Shown one piece after another: positions 22,352 through 35,094 of a stretch of 64,000 nt of DNA. Origin of the DNA: Steromphala cineraria (taxonomy: Eukaryota > Mollusca > Gastropoda > Trochida > Trochidae); NCBI GenBank assembly GCA_916613615.1, contig OU744732.1:27786673-27850672 (forward strand), written 5' to 3'. The position numbers and the translations under genes were made by a program. A model generated the notes under the pieces. The model searched no databases. It was not told the DNA's origin and saw only the letters and a list, made by a program, of their open reading frames with translations. How positions within the stretch are numbered: the stretch's first letter is position 1; the number at the start of each line of letters is the position of its first letter.

Positions 22352-22908
22352 TTAAGGATGTCCGCTCCTTACTGTAAACCTTTAAAAATGAAATATGATT
22401 AAGTAAAGATTTTTTCTCATCTGTATTTACTTCATGAAATTCTACATCATCTACATACTTTTAAAAACAAATGAAATAAAGAAAATGTGAATTTAGAGCC
22501 TCTAAAAAGTGCTTAAACAGCATAAATGGCCTAAATTTGACTCAAAAGGGGGGTTTTCAGGTACATTTTGTGTCAAAGCTTAAAAGAACCCACACTACCA
22601 TATATATTTTTTTCATTGATTTCGGTAGGGTAACATGAACTTTGTAACATATCACAAAAGGGAAAAAAGTTTAATACTAGAAATGTAGTATTTTAAAGTT
22701 TTAAGCAGTTTTTTTCTCATTTTCCCATAGACTCCCATGTTAAAATTGTACTTCACTCCACTATCTTACAGGCGTCATATCTCGAAAAAAAACCACACTA
22801 CCCCCTATTTTTTAATACTGATTTTTCAATCATATACTTTGATCTTTTAAAAACTATAAGTTAGAAAAAAAGTTTAATACTATAAATTTGAGGAGCGAAC
22901 ATCCTTAA
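22352..22908. mobile_element. TTAA-flanked MITE, family 2
   Basis: The segment is bounded by TTAA at 22352-22355 and 22905-22908. Its inverted ends read GGATGTCCGCTCCT on the left and GGATGTTCGCTCCT from the right. Inside, near-repeats of AAGTTTAATACTA occur twice. No coding frame is present. Confidence 0.75.
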
Positions 22909-22909
22909 T

Positions 22910-23403
22910 ATGATGGGCTGCTGATACCTGACAGCTATTTAAGAGCAATTCGGATGTTAAAAACGCAGATGATTAAGTTCTTTATTTTTCAGGTCATTGA
23001 AAATGCTTTTAAATGATAAGTGAAAACAGAAATTACATATTTGTTATATATTTATTGTTATTAAAAAAACTCTTGACAAGAATATGATTATTATTATCAT
23101 TATTATTTTTAAACATGTCTAAGCTGTAACACAAAGTGTCGTTGAAGTACTCTTGAAAGCGGCGATGAAAAAATATCACCTCACAAAGTCTCATAGAGGA
23201 ATTGTTTATTTTCTTTCACCAAAGCATACGAAAACGACTGAGGCTCACAGATGGTTACCTTTGGTTGCACCAATATGTTTTTATTGGATCATATCAGGCT
23301 TTTCCTTTCTTGCTCATACCACAGGATAGGTTTTTCAGAATGTTTACACTTTGGATATCTCTGTGGGTGAAAATGCTGAATCTGCAAAGACTTTTAAAGA
23401 AGT
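22910..23403. other. Non-coding stretch before the minisatellite
   Basis: It is AT-rich, with a TTATTATTATCATTATTATT microsatellite near 23085. No gene is seen. Confidence 0.45.
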
Positions 23404-24945
23404 TGTTCATCCATAGAATTACTCTTGTCTTCCTTATATCATCAACTTCTAGAATGCCACTCAAACAGCTCATCCATAGAATTACTCTTGTCTTCCTTAT
23501 ACCATCAACTTCTAGAATGGCACTCAAACAGCTCATCCATAGATTTCTCTTGTCTTTCTTATACCATCAACTTCTAGAATGCCACTCAAACAGCTCAGCA
23601 ATAGAATTACTCTTGTCTTCCTTATACCATCAACTTCTAGAATGGCACTCAAACAGCTCATCCATAGAATTACTCTTGTCTTCCTTATACCATCAACTTC
23701 TAGAATGCCACTCAAACAGCTCATCCAAAGAATTACTCTTGTCTTCCTTATACCATCAACTTCTAGAATGCAACTCAAACAGCTCATCCATAAGAATTAC
23801 TTTTGTCTTCCTTATACCATCAACTTCTAGAATACAACCCAAACAGCTCATCAATAGAATTACTCTTGTCTTCCTTATACCATCAACTTCTAGAATGCCA
23901 CTCAAACAGCTCATCCATAGAATTACTCCTGTCTTCCTTATACCATCAACTTCTAGAATGCCACTCAAACAGCTCATCCATAAGAATTACTATTGTCTTC
24001 CTTATACCATCAACTTCTAGAATACAACCCAAACAGCTCATCTATAGAATTACTCTTGTCTTCCTTATACCATCAAGTTCTAGAATGCCACTCACACATT
24101 TTATCCATAGAATTACTCTGGTCTTCCTTATGCCATCAACTTCTAGAATGCCACTCAAACAGCTCATCTATAGAATTACTCTGTATTCCTTATGCCATCA
24201 ACTTCTAGAATACAACCCAAACAGCTCATCCATAGAATTACTCTTGTCTTCCTTATACCATCAACTTCTAGAATGCCACTCACACATTTTATCCATAGAA
24301 TTACTCTGGTCTTCCTTATACCATCAACTTCTAGAATGCCACTCACACATTTTATCCATAGAATTACTCTTGTCTTCCTTATACCATCAACTTCTAGAAT
24401 GCCACTCACACATTTTATCCATAGAATTACTCTGGTCTTCCTTATACCATCAACTTCTAGAATGCCACTCAAACAGCTCATCTATAGAATTACTCTGTAT
24501 TCCTTATACCATCAACTTCTAGAATGCCACTCAAACAGCTCATCTATAGAATTACACTGTATTCCTTATACCGTCAACTTCTAGAATGCCACTCAAACAG
24601 CTCATCCATAGAATTACTCTTGTCTTCCTTATACCATCAACTTCTAGAATGCCACTCAAACAGCTCATCTATAGAATTACTCTGTATTCCTTATACCATT
24701 AACTTCTAGAATGCCACTCAAACAGCTCATCTATAGAATTACTCTGTATTTCTTATACCGTCAACTTCTAGAATGTCACTCAAACAGCTCATCTATAGAA
24801 TTACTCTGTATTCCTTATGCCATCAACTTCTAGAATTCAACCCAAACAGCTTATCCATAGAATTACTCTTGTCTTCCTTATACCATCAACTTCTAGAATG
24901 CCACTCAAATAGCTCATCCATAAAATTACTCCTGTCTTTCTGCAA
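23404..24945. repeat. 63-bp minisatellite, about 24 copies
   Basis: The unit is 63 bp (for example CATCCATAGAATT starts at 23408 and 23471), with some 61-64-bp variants. Because 63 is divisible by three and the unit lacks stops in several frames, both strands show long open frames (a 21-residue repeat ITLVFLIPSTSRM... on plus, CLSGILEVDGIRKTRV... on minus). Indels shift the plus frame repeatedly, so coding is unlikely. Three subtypes interleave: CTTGTCTTCC, CTGTATTCC and CACACATTTTATCC versions. Confidence 0.9.
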
Positions 24946-24949
24946 GGAC

Positions 24950-26195
24950 TCATAAGGCCGATAATTTCGAAAGGTTGACCTCGGCTAACCAGCAAGGATA
25001 ATTAGAATTTTGTTCAATGTTGCATAGAGAATGCTATGTATAGTCATTTGTAAGTTCAATGTTATAAATCTTTACCTAAATATACTCATTGTAAGTTCAT
25101 GATGAAAGTAGCAAAAATAAAATGTAATCGCCATACAAAATTCAAAGTAAACAGCGTGCATAGTTTGTATAGCTTTACAAATCATATCAATTCAAAGTAT
25201 TTTCATAATAAAAAAGTCAAATGTCAGTACAATACGTACAATCGTATAGAACTAAGTATAGTAACATATAATGATATAGTGATTGGTATAGTAATAAATA
25301 TATATTTCGTAGTAAGTATAGTAGAAAATATTGATACAGTAGTAAGTATAGTAGTAAATATTGATAAAGTGTTAACTAAAGTAGAAGAGAAGGGTATACT
25401 AGTAATTATAGTTGTATAAGTTGATATACATGTAGTAATAATTACAGTAGGAGATAATGATAAAGTAGTAAGAATAGATGTAGACAATGAAATAAATTCA
25501 GGGGTAAAAAAACGATACCATATGAAATGCATGATACCTTAAGCAACGAGTGATAGTTTCGGCTGAAACAGGGTTATTAAGTTTTCCAGGAGCCAATTCA
25601 AAGCTATTTCTGTTAACGCTTTTGAAAATGGCCATTTTGCTTGTTTTTATACCATCTTACAAAAAACATGAACAAATTATTTTCATCCAAGCTATTTATG
25701 TTGATAACATCATTAAATTTATCAAATCTAAAAAGTTGATATATTTATGTGCTTTCAACGAAATGAAATCCTTATATTACTCGCACAAAAGTTAAATTGT
25801 CGACCATTCCTAGTTAAAAGTAATTTGTTTCTGATTTACGTCCTCGTTTGTTTCATACCCTAGCAGTAAACTCTAGATGTTGACAAGGGAAAAGGAATGG
25901 AACTTAATTCCCATAGCATAAAACATGGTAAATAGTATGTTTTGACTTTGCATTGACTTTTAAAATGCAACTCCCTTCGTTCATATAGTCTTTCAAAAAT
26001 GTTTATTTGAAGTGTTTGTCTCTCAGAACAAACCATGCTTTCGACTTCATTTTTATTCATAATTTGGAATAAAGCTACTAAGGATGAGAGTAGAAATCTA
26101 TAACTAGACCAAAGATAAGTGAGAAGGCGTGCAGATTGTCGTTCTTTGTTGATATCAAGTAATTCTGGAAAATCCGTTAAATAGTTTGTGTATTT
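24950..26195. other. AT-rich non-coding stretch with degenerate tandem repeats
   Basis: At about 25250-25420, AGTAAGTATAGTAG...AATATTGATA repeats with a period near 36 bp and gives an incidental low-complexity ORF. The remainder has no recognisable feature. Confidence 0.5.
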
Positions 26196-26400
26196 GTAAG
26201 CGCAGTCGTGTAGTGGTTAGCGAGCTAGCCTCTCACGCCAAAGGCCCGGGTTCGAATCCGGGCGGAGAAACAAAAAAATGGACTGTGTTGTGTCCCTGGG
26301 CAAGGCGTTTCATCCCCATTGCACTCAGTCCATCCAGTTAAATAAATTAGTATTTGAAATAACAGGTGTACATGGATTGGTGAGCGCTTCGGCAGCACCG
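26196..26400 (+). repeat. tRNA-derived SINE
   Basis: The head has an A box GTGTAGTGGTTAGCGAG and a perfect B-box region CCGGGTTCGAATCCGGGC. The anticodon arm does not pair well. It continues into the SINE body CCCTGGGCAAGGCGTTTCAT and a CATTGCACTCAGTCCA block, ending near GAGCGCTTCGGCAGCACC. RNA polymerase III boxes make it a possible transcription source. Confidence 0.75.
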
Positions 26401-26404
26401 ATAG

Positions 26405-27940
26405 TACAAATCAGGGTTATTAAATGTAGTGCTTTGAGCAACTGCTTAGCAGTTGGATATGTGCGCATTGAAAGCAGACTGGTCATTGTCATTATTTGCA
26501 AAGGGTCAAATGATTGAATCGGGGCACCTATACTAATTTTAAGAAACATATGTCGACTACTATTCGAGGAAATTACCCCCAAATATCTTCTTAATAATTG
26601 TGGCTGTTTTACCGGAAGTGCGTGACACAATAAGAGGTAATAAAGATATGTTATTATGTCAGTTTTAATAACATTTAAACAATAAACATCTGAGCTATGG
26701 CATTATTAGATAATAAGTTGCTTAAACGTACGGATATGCTAACTGCTACTAATGTTCCTTGAAGTTCAAATATATTAAAATTCTATTTGATTTATAAGAA
26801 TTTTGAAATATATGTCTCTGTTAAGTTCCATGCAGAAATCAAGTATAGATGTTTCAAATAATGATCCAATTAGATTTCTCAGAAATATTCAGTATTTAGC
26901 TACTGGTTCTATCAATATATTAACTATATTAATGTATATCAAAATTAAAAAATGCATCTTCATTGTATTTAGGTACTGTTAACATAGACAAGGCCTTGGA
27001 TTCATTAAGTGTCTGTTAGTGTTACCGAAAGCTATCAAGTCAGTGTATTTGATTTTCTATGACAATGAACATGCGAAAAAACTAAAGAAGATCTTAATTA
27101 CTAACAGTTTTAAGGACATTCTTATTTCAAAGTTTAAATCTTGCGTGCAATCTCCTTTAAATGAACAATAAAATTGACTCTTCTAACGAAGGCTTCATCA
27201 TGAATTTTTATACATCCTTCAAATTTTCAAAGAAATATTGTTTTATTCTTGTCCGTTTTAAAATTACCGTGCTCCAACCTCTAAGGAAACTGGGATTTAA
27301 GGGAAGTGGAATGTAGGTGGTTTTTTTTATGTAATCGCTCTAGGCATCATTTTAATGAAGACTCGATGCATGGCATTTCGACTTGTAAACAATTTTTATC
27401 AACATTCTGTCTATAAAACTACATTAGTATCATACCGTTCACAGCATGATAATGTCTTTGGTATCGATATCCTGTATCCTATATCATTTTGATGTGACGT
27501 CAATGACTTTTTTTTTTGTCTATCGAAAGCATGATGTTCCAATTACTAAGGAAGAACATCTCTTCTTCGTTTTCATCTTTTTAACGCAAATGTGATTTTT
27601 AATGCGATGGGCCTTTTGATATCCAAAGTATGATTTGCTGTGGATTTATATTTCCATTTATACTGTATTTGTTGATAACAAACGCATGGTTTTCTTAGTT
27701 TTACTGTGCATTTACCTTATTTATGTGGTTTATAAACAACTCATAAAACGCTTTTGGTGTAAACATATTTATTCCGTAAAGAAGGTACATACGACTGGAT
27801 TGGGAAACGAGCAATAGTGGTTATATAAATCCCTCTCCAGTATACATAAAGTACATTTTCTTAAATTGAGTTGTTAAAATAGCATATTACATAAACATAA
27901 ATATCTAATCGGAAAAACACTAGAGTTCAGGATATGCTTA
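26405..27940. other. AT-rich non-coding stretch
   Basis: No gene or repeat is supported. A 60-residue hydrophobic frame at 27635-27817 is AT-driven and has no motif. Confidence 0.45.
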
Positions 27941-27941
27941 A

Positions 27942-28400
27942 TCACTTAAGTAAAAAATGATGATGATGCTGCCAAGTCAAATGATGGTATTTTAATTTTG
28001 AAATAGAATGTTTTTGAATAAAATAGATGTGAACAGATTTCAGAATATTCATGTTCGAATCTTTCTTCCATACATAATAGATTTGGATCAAATCGATGAG
28101 TAAAATAGAGAAGTTTTGCCTAATGGTCTGATATTTTGGACAAATGCAAAAAGTGTACTGTTGTTTTAGGGCCATATACATAAGAACAACGTGGAGAATC
28201 AATAAAGTATCTGTCATATTCCCCAATCTAAGTGTAGAGTGTGTGATTTGCAAACTTTGCGGGCCATAATAGGTACCAAAATTAAAGCTGTCTTCATTTG
28301 CCTCGCTATCGATGTTAAGCTTAAACGGAATTTAGTTCCAGTTAACTGATCTGGAAGAGAATTCCCAATACGTACAGAGTCTAGAACTGTAGTACTCACG
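27942..28400 (-). pseudogene. Possible degenerate retroelement C-terminus
   Basis: Minus-strand frames include SVRIGNSLPDQLTGTKFR, then STLRLGNMTDTLLILHVV and FCICPKYQTIRQNFSILL, separated by frameshifts. The LRLG...CPKY..IR pattern loosely resembles the 3' end of LINE reverse transcriptases. The resemblance is weak and it could be chance. Confidence 0.3.
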
Positions 28401-28416
28401 GAAATAGAAATAAAAT

Positions 28417-28435
28417 CCCCCCCCCCCCCCCCCCC
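28417..28435 (+). repeat. Homopolymer (C)19
   Basis: Nineteen consecutive C residues lie in an otherwise AT-rich stretch. The length is likely unstable or assembly-uncertain. Confidence 0.9.
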
Positions 28436-28900
28436 GAATTATTTCTTTATTGGGAAAATAATAAATTGAAATTTGAATTCTAAATATTCATTCACAATAA
28501 TGTTTCCAAACTTTTGTTTCAGACATCGATTTTAAATCTCCCGAAATATAATAGTTTACAGGAGAGAAAATGAACCGTCCGCTATAACACATTGTTTAAT
28601 GTACAATATATAGAGATGATAAACCTTGTGTGATTGCGTATCATTGATATCATATAATATTTTTAAGAAAATAAGGCTTTAACGCAATTATTATTTCTTC
28701 AAACTTTCTGTTGTGACTTACATGTAGATTTGGCGGAGTTATTGCATTCACAATACACCAAGGTGAAGGTTAAATTGTTGGCAATATACGGTTGTGAACT
28801 TCCTTGAACTATTCCTTCACACTTATTTAAAGTGCAATACGGCTCTCCTGAACATCTATCAACCTTTTATATCTGATATCCAGTGCATGAACAAACAATA

Positions 28901-31611
28901 AGCCTAACTCACACTACACACGATTGTACTACGATAACATTACGATTCGATTGTATTGCTATCGTACCACGTTTTTTACGATTTACTATCTCAATACGAT
29001 TTATGTGCGGGAAGTGCACGATGCGAGTACAGTCATTGCACGAAAGAATCACAATCAGAACACAATCAACACAAACTCGACACGACGCTAACACGATGCC
29101 ATCACGTCTGGTGTACGGATAATGCACAATTAAAAAACAATTGTACCCAATCAGAATTGTTCCCTCCAAAAATATTTCATCTCGCTTCCTACTTGTGTAT
29201 TTAAAGCAGTGGCATTGAATGCATGGCGCTCCGGTGTAGTTTTAAAACATTGTAGTTTATTAGTTTATCAAGATGACAACTAGAAAAAGACTAGAGCTTC
29301 AACTGGAGCTGATTGATGTTGAATTTGATTTGATAGAGTTGAATGAGAAAACCAAGAAGAGAAAGAGAATGTAGGAGCTGGACGCACCACCAAATAGAGA
29401 AAAACAAGAGCTGAGAGAACTGTTTGGACACTTGGTTGCCTGTTGCAGAGACCATTATATGGACACTATGAGATCCTGTTAGCAGAGCTGAACAATGAGG
29501 ACAGGGTCAGTTACAAGAACTTCCTGAGGGTGGATAATGCTCTCTTCCAGGAGTTAATAACTCGAGTCGGTCCTCGCATCAAGAAGAACGATACTTCTCT
29601 CAGAAAGGCACTCGACCATGGCTTGAAGATTGCAGTCACCCTTCGTTATCTTGCTACGGGGAACAGCTACTTGGACCTGCAGTACTCCTTCAGAGTCGCT
29701 AGCAACACCATTGGGCGCGTCATACCAGAAGTTTGCGAGGCGGTAATAGAATAATATTCTGCAGAAGCCATGCCTCCATGCGTAAGTCCAGAACAGTGGA
29801 AAGCAATTGCTGATGGCTTCCTTGACAGGTGGAACATGCCGCATGCTTGTGGAGCTATGGATGGGAAACATGTGCGGATCAGGTGCCCGCGGAAATCTGG
29901 ATCGCTCTATTATAATTACAAGCGCTATTTCTCCAAAGTGCTATTCGCTTTGGTGGACCGTGAGTACAAGTTCATATATGTTGAAGTCGGAGCCAATGGT
30001 GCCTGCTCAGATGGCCAGATCTTCAAGCATTCTCAACTCAGACATTTGTTGGAAGATGGAGACCTGGGTCTCCGTTAGCCAGAAAAACTTGCCGGAAGCC
30101 AGGAAGAAGTGTCATATTTCATCATCAGTGACGATGCGTTCCCATTGCGAATATGGCTGATGAAACCGTACTGCAGACGTCAGATGACTAGACAAAAACG
30201 AGTTTTCAAGACTCTGAACACATGTAAGACAACACGTATCAGTCCTCTTCATGGATACAATTTCTTGAAATAAAGTTACTTGTAATGTCTTAAATCAAGA
30301 ATGGTAACTGTCATCAATTTAATTCAAATATTGTAAGAATTGATATTTACAATTACATACTTTGGGAAGTAATTGTATTTGGTTTTGTTGAATATGTCAT
30401 AACGACAGATTAGTTAACTCATGAGATGTTCAGCCAACGCAAAGGAACAGACTTGTAAAATTAAGAAACTGTATTAAATTAGAAATTTATGATTTTTAAG
30501 CAGTGAAAGTTGGATTGGAACCAGGAACCTAGGTGCCATCATTCGCCTTTCTCAAATGAGCCAGCTGATCTATAGTTTGTTTTGTCATGTCTGTTTTGTC
30601 AATTTATATATAAGCAATAGTTTTTGTCTAGTTTCAATGCAAGTGTTCAAGTTATTAGTTTTAAAATCTCAAGCAGGAGTTTCAGAAGTAAATATCCTTT
30701 AATAAAACTGTTATAAATTATTTGTGTACAAAATATTAAGTTCGAAAGGATTGTAGGAGTGTAAGTGTAAGACAAAGCATCGGATTATGGCAATAAACTC
30801 TGCACAGGATAAAGCCTTGTGAGTTTATATGGCATAACAGCTCACATCGGGTTGTTAGTTACCACTCAATCATGGTCAATGACGCCGAGTAGTATGCATT
30901 TCACCACAAGTTTTCAAAGTCATGTCTCATGGTGGGATAAAACCTAAAACACGTATTAAATTGAGAGCAAGCACCTAAGTCATACCAGGTTTATATCACA
31001 ATAATGCAAGTTGGGAAGCATTCACGATAAAGCAACAACACATCACATGTATATTGGTGAAACATTATTCTTTTATTAAAAAAAGAACAAAAACAAAAGC
31101 ACCTTTTTTGGTGGGAAACGCTCTGATTGGTTTAAATTCAGTATTGCATCGTGTAACGATTGTATCCTGGTCGTATAGTAATCGTGTTGACTTCGTGTGC
31201 TGTTCGAGCTGCTACTGTGGTCCAAATGTTTAGCAGTTTAAGGGTTAAACTAACAAGTGTACGATAACAGTACGATTGTGAGACGGACAGTTAATTAATT
31301 GTGTTGTGATTGTGTTGCTATCGTGTCGAGATGCTGAAGCACAATCATCACAATCGCAATACAAACACTATACGATCACCATACAATCATCACTAGATCG
31401 ACACGTTCACAACACGATTTTCTGAAATCAGGAACATGTTTCTGATTTGGACGAATCGTGTTGGGCATACAGCACGATCAGCCTAAACGCCACGATCACA
31501 ATCACGATGACAACACAATAACATCACAGGAACAACACAACAAGGACACGATGACCACACAAAGTTTTCGTGTAGTGATCGTAGTCGATCGTACGTAGTG
31601 TGAGACAGGCT
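28901..31611. mobile_element. PIF/Harbinger DNA transposon with TIRs
   Basis: The ends AGCCTAACTCACACTAC at 28901 and GTAGTGTGAGACAGGCT at 31611 are inverted repeats with two mismatches, and similarity extends inward with gaps (CGAT...CTACGAT). TTA follows the right end; ATA precedes the left, one mismatch from a TTA duplication. Between them lies a broken Harbinger transposase. Both subterminal zones (28915-29110 and 31140-31600) are dense in CGATTGT, CACGAT and ACAATC words in both orientations, as expected of transposase-binding arrays. Confidence 0.8.
29273..30230 (+). pseudogene. Harbinger transposase, inactivated
   Basis: This is a DDE-type nuclease-like transposase of the HARBI1/PIF family. 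An N-terminal charged piece starts at 29273 (MTTRKRLELQLEL) and stops at 29372. After a frame change, the main part from 29443 reads PLYGHYEILLAEL, AVTLRYLATGNSYLDLQYSFR and VIPEVCEA. It then continues past a TAG near 29752 to CGAMDGKHVRIRCP (first catalytic Asp), GANGACSDGQIFKHS (second), a stop near 30076 and FIISDDAFPLRIWLMKPY. At least three in-frame stops and one frameshift disable it. Family residues remain easy to see, implying moderate age. It sits inside matching terminal inverted repeats. Confidence 0.9.
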
Positions 31612-31614
31612 TTA

Positions 31615-33224
31615 GTTAATTCCTGGTTTTCTGATAAAACCAAATATGCCTGAATCGCTGATCAACGTCTCGACAACAAGGGGAAGTAGATCCAACTGCA
31701 ATTCTAAGAAGCTGCGTTGTCATGGTTGTTCCGCCAGTAACGGTATTCTTAAATAAATGGCTATTGTTTGTGGGTATATATATGTGTACGTTTGTATTTA
31801 GAATAATTGATAACGTGAACCATTTCTCGAAAAAAACGCTCAATGATTAGTGTTCCCGATAAGTGGGTCACAGCATCTAAAATCGGTTCATTTTATTCAC
31901 GAAAATATTGAAGCACATTCGGTAACCAACGATTCAAATATAATAGCCGATATTTGCTGCATATTGCATATTAAGAAAGAAACAAAGAAAAAGTTACATA
32001 TACTTTTTTTACATATAAAGAAATTTGCAGGTTAAGAATTTCAATTTGATATTTTCAAAATAATTTTCCGACAGAATTTGAATTTTTAATCGAATTTTTC
32101 TGATGGAAGTTTCGGACGGATTTTTTTCCGACATAATTTTTAGTAAAACATAATATTTAAAAAAAACTATTGTAAATTGAATGCATTTTGAGTGTGGTGG
32201 TTAATTGATTTTGCATATTAATAAATATAAACTTTGGTAACATTTTAACTTTGATATGATATATTGTTTTTGATAATAAGTTGATTTTGACGAGCATTAG
32301 TTTTGGTGAATGTTAATTTTAATAATCAAGATTATTGTGAAATGTTTACTTTGAAAAGTAAAAATTTGGTGAAATGATGACTTTGACAAGCAATAAATTT
32401 GGTGAAATATTGACTTTGAAAGTTAATGAGTTTGTTATTTATCATGGAAATATGCTATTTAAGAAAGAGCTATGGGAGGTAAGCGAGCTTTAAATGTTAT
32501 ACTAAAGACGTTAATTCACGATGACGGCAATGATTGGCACCCGATGTCGGAGTCGCCCAAAACGTACAGAGTTTTGAGAAAAAAAATCCTCTATTTTGAT
32601 CTAATCTACATGTTCATCAAGTTAAATATCAAGTTCATCCAATAGCTTTATTTAATAAATATACCCCACCATTAAATGATAAATGATAGCCTAGGATATT
32701 CATGAATAGATGTGGAGTTTCAATCAAGTTTATGACCTACTAGGTTACTTAGTTTTACTGGACTCAATAAATCAATAAATTATGTAATTTCATCACAATA
32801 AACATCCTTTGAGCTTTAGTGCCGAATTCAGCGCCTACATAGTAAAGTGCCACAGTCTGCCTGTTACTTTGTGTATTGATACAAATCTTGTGGGGCAACT
32901 ATGATGTAATGATCGACAAATATAACCTCTAGAGCTACCCTCTCATAATTGAAGATCGTTACGACAACATATATATTACTTTACATTATTAAATGCTTAA
33001 TTGATTGTACAAATAAACATTTATTTACTAATTATTTAATGTACCTTAATGCTGTTGATATTTCTTGCATTATCATTCAATTATCACTCAATTATCACTC
33101 AGCGTATATATTATCCCTTCGACAGATTCGATAAAAGCACAATCACATTGGGTGAACTACTATTGTCGTGTTATAGGGAGTAATTAAAACATGTTCACTT
33201 TAGCTCAAACTGGACTCATCCTTC
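31615..33224. other. AT-rich non-coding stretch with degenerate repeats
   Basis: Around 32190-32430 the words TTTGGTGAAAT and TGACTTTGA recur with a period of about 37 bp, probably a decayed satellite. No gene is seen elsewhere in the block. Confidence 0.5.
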
Positions 33225-33228
33225 TTAA

Positions 33229-33571
33229 AGGGGCAGAAGCACGTTTTTAGGGGGAATATAAGGTGATGTCAGGAAAATGAAAATTACTGGTTCCAATTGA
33301 AAGACAATGCATTTAAACTAAATGGAGTAGTAATAATTCAAATACGTAATGTAAAGTTTACCAATGTGTTTCCCTTTTCTTACACAAAATGAATTAAAGG
33401 TGTTCACACAAAATGGCCGCCCATATATTTTAGGTGAATCTTCATACTTTGTCCTCTGACTATGTGTTATGAAACTTCTGACACTCTCAAAATAATACAT
33501 TCGTCATAAAGTTACTATTATCTAATGAAAATTTAAAAATATAAAATCATCAAAAAACGTGCTACTGTCTC
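33229..33571 (-). mobile_element. TTAA MITE family 1, full copy
   Basis: TTAA lies on both sides (33225-33228 and 33572-33575). The ends are AGGGGCAGAAGCACGTTTTT and, inverted, AGAGACAGTAGCACGTTTTT. The interior shares AAAATGGCCGCC and the CTTTGTCC..TGACTATG block with other copies. Orientation is opposite to the copies at 53.3 and 59.2 kb. Confidence 0.85.
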
Positions 33572-33936
33572 TTAAATACTTACTGCTTGTAAACTGTTTT
33601 TTGTTTTTTGTTGGCCAATTGCGATTGGCGACGTAATATCCTTGATATCGTCACGATTTATCCCCAATAGATGTGGTTAATTGAATCAGTATGGTTTTGT
33701 GTGTCGCCGCTTCTAGAGTTAAATTAAAAGTACACGAATGAACTCTTTGAACAATTGCCACAAACGAGTTACATTGGAGTAACCTCCGGCACTGTTTCAA
33801 ATATGTAGTAGAATTAAGAAGGTGTTGTGCTCACAACTTGGTTATTCTATTCTGTTCTATGATAAACGATCCAAACTCTCCTTCCAAAATAAACATCAAA
33901 TGTTTAGAATAGAAAGAAAGAGGACCTTTACACCCT

Positions 33937-34135
33937 TCTGTTTTATTATGGAACATTCAAATGTTATGTAAGTACATTAAAAGTTCAAATAACAGTAAAA
34001 AATCAATTGGAAAAATTTCGACGGAATTATTTACAAAATATCAAATTGAAATTTCAACCTTTGGTGGCTCTGTTTTATTATGGAACATTCAAATGTTATG
34101 TAAGTACATTAAGAGCTAAAATTACAGTACGGATC
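33937..34135 (+). repeat. Direct duplication, 132-bp period
   Basis: CTGTTTTATTATGGAACATT and the following CAAATGTTATGTAAGTACATT occur at 33938 and again 132 bp later at 34070, then diverge. It is a two-copy local tandem duplication. Confidence 0.75.
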
Positions 34136-34139
34136 CGTC

Positions 34140-34764
34140 GAAATGGTTTTCCTAACCTGAAACTAGAATTTCGAATTTCGGCCTTATTCCCAGTCATGAA
34201 AGGACTATCACTATTTGTTCCGGTCCACCAAGCAATGGACATAGCTTGGTGCAATTAACATCTTCAGTGACTTGACGAGTCAGTGGGAATTGAGAGGAAG
34301 GAAACGATGTGAGGTCGAGACGGACATCTTATGGTCGAGGGATATTAAAATGTTTTGACAAAGACGTTTTAGAGATACTAATATGCATTTTGGAATATGC
34401 ACATTTCGAGACAAAGAAGATGTGTGGTAAGATAGATAGATAAACTCATGGGCAAAAGAAACGCTGGGTATTTTCAAACGAAGGATAAATTAAACAAATT
34501 ATGTATGCCATGTACATTCGATTTCGAATGTGTTTGATAAAAAAAGTATTTGGAGAATTATTGTTAATAATTTTAACCATGATGGCATGGAGCGTTTTGT
34601 ACTGTGGTTGTCTAAACACTGTTGGGGTGCTAATATTGCTGTTTTCAGGTACTTTTTTGTTAATAATTATTTTGAAATTAAGTTTGAATTTCGGAAATGT
34701 ATATCAGAAGTTTATTTGAGATACCGTTAATGAAAAACATCCACTTTGACTTTTCTGCATTGAT
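34140..34764. other. AT-rich non-coding stretch
   Basis: Overlapping plus frames at 34501-34730 are hydrophobic and AT-driven, without motifs. No gene is supported. Confidence 0.4.
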
Positions 34765-35094
34765 ATGTCTTCGCGTTATAACGTCTATAAATATGCAAAA
34801 AATAGAGCCATTGGCTCTGTAGCTCATCAGGCTTCATCGTCAATTACAAAATATGCTGTTGAGTGTGGAAAATGTGATTCCCCCTTTGTAGAGGCCAAAG
34901 GGTCACCAATCATAAAATTAAGTGTAATAGGCGACAAGTTACAATTTTCAAGGCTGGCCTTATACTTCATTGGAGCAACAGGGTCAAAACCAAACCTACA
35001 ATTCATAATCCTCAATAATCAAGGAGTCTGTACACAAAGTTTCAGCTTTCTAGGCCTTATGGTTCTGGAGAAGAAGATGAAAATAGGTTTTTAG
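34765..35094 (+). other. 109-residue ORF running into the tandem array
   Basis: The frame starts MSSRYNVYKYAKNRAIG and its last third (FIILNNQGVCTQSFSFLG) lies in the first, divergent unit of the 145-bp tandem repeat. Later units contain stops in this frame, which argues against a conserved protein. The product is not recognised. Confidence 0.2.

Noticed and set aside
23202..24522. Long open frames (272 and 239 residues on plus, several on minus)
   Set aside because: They are the 63-bp minisatellite read in different frames. Single-base indels shift the frame between units, and the opposite strand is equally open.
25224..25532. Valine/isoleucine-rich proteins on both strands
   Set aside because: They come from a degenerate AT-rich tandem repeat and lack any domain.
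26200..26272. Possible functional tRNA gene
   Set aside because: The A and B boxes are good but the anticodon stem does not pair and a SINE body follows directly.
34501..34730. Overlapping hydrophobic frames as small membrane proteins
   Set aside because: The AT-rich composition produces such frames by chance, there is no start-context or splice support, and they overlap each other.
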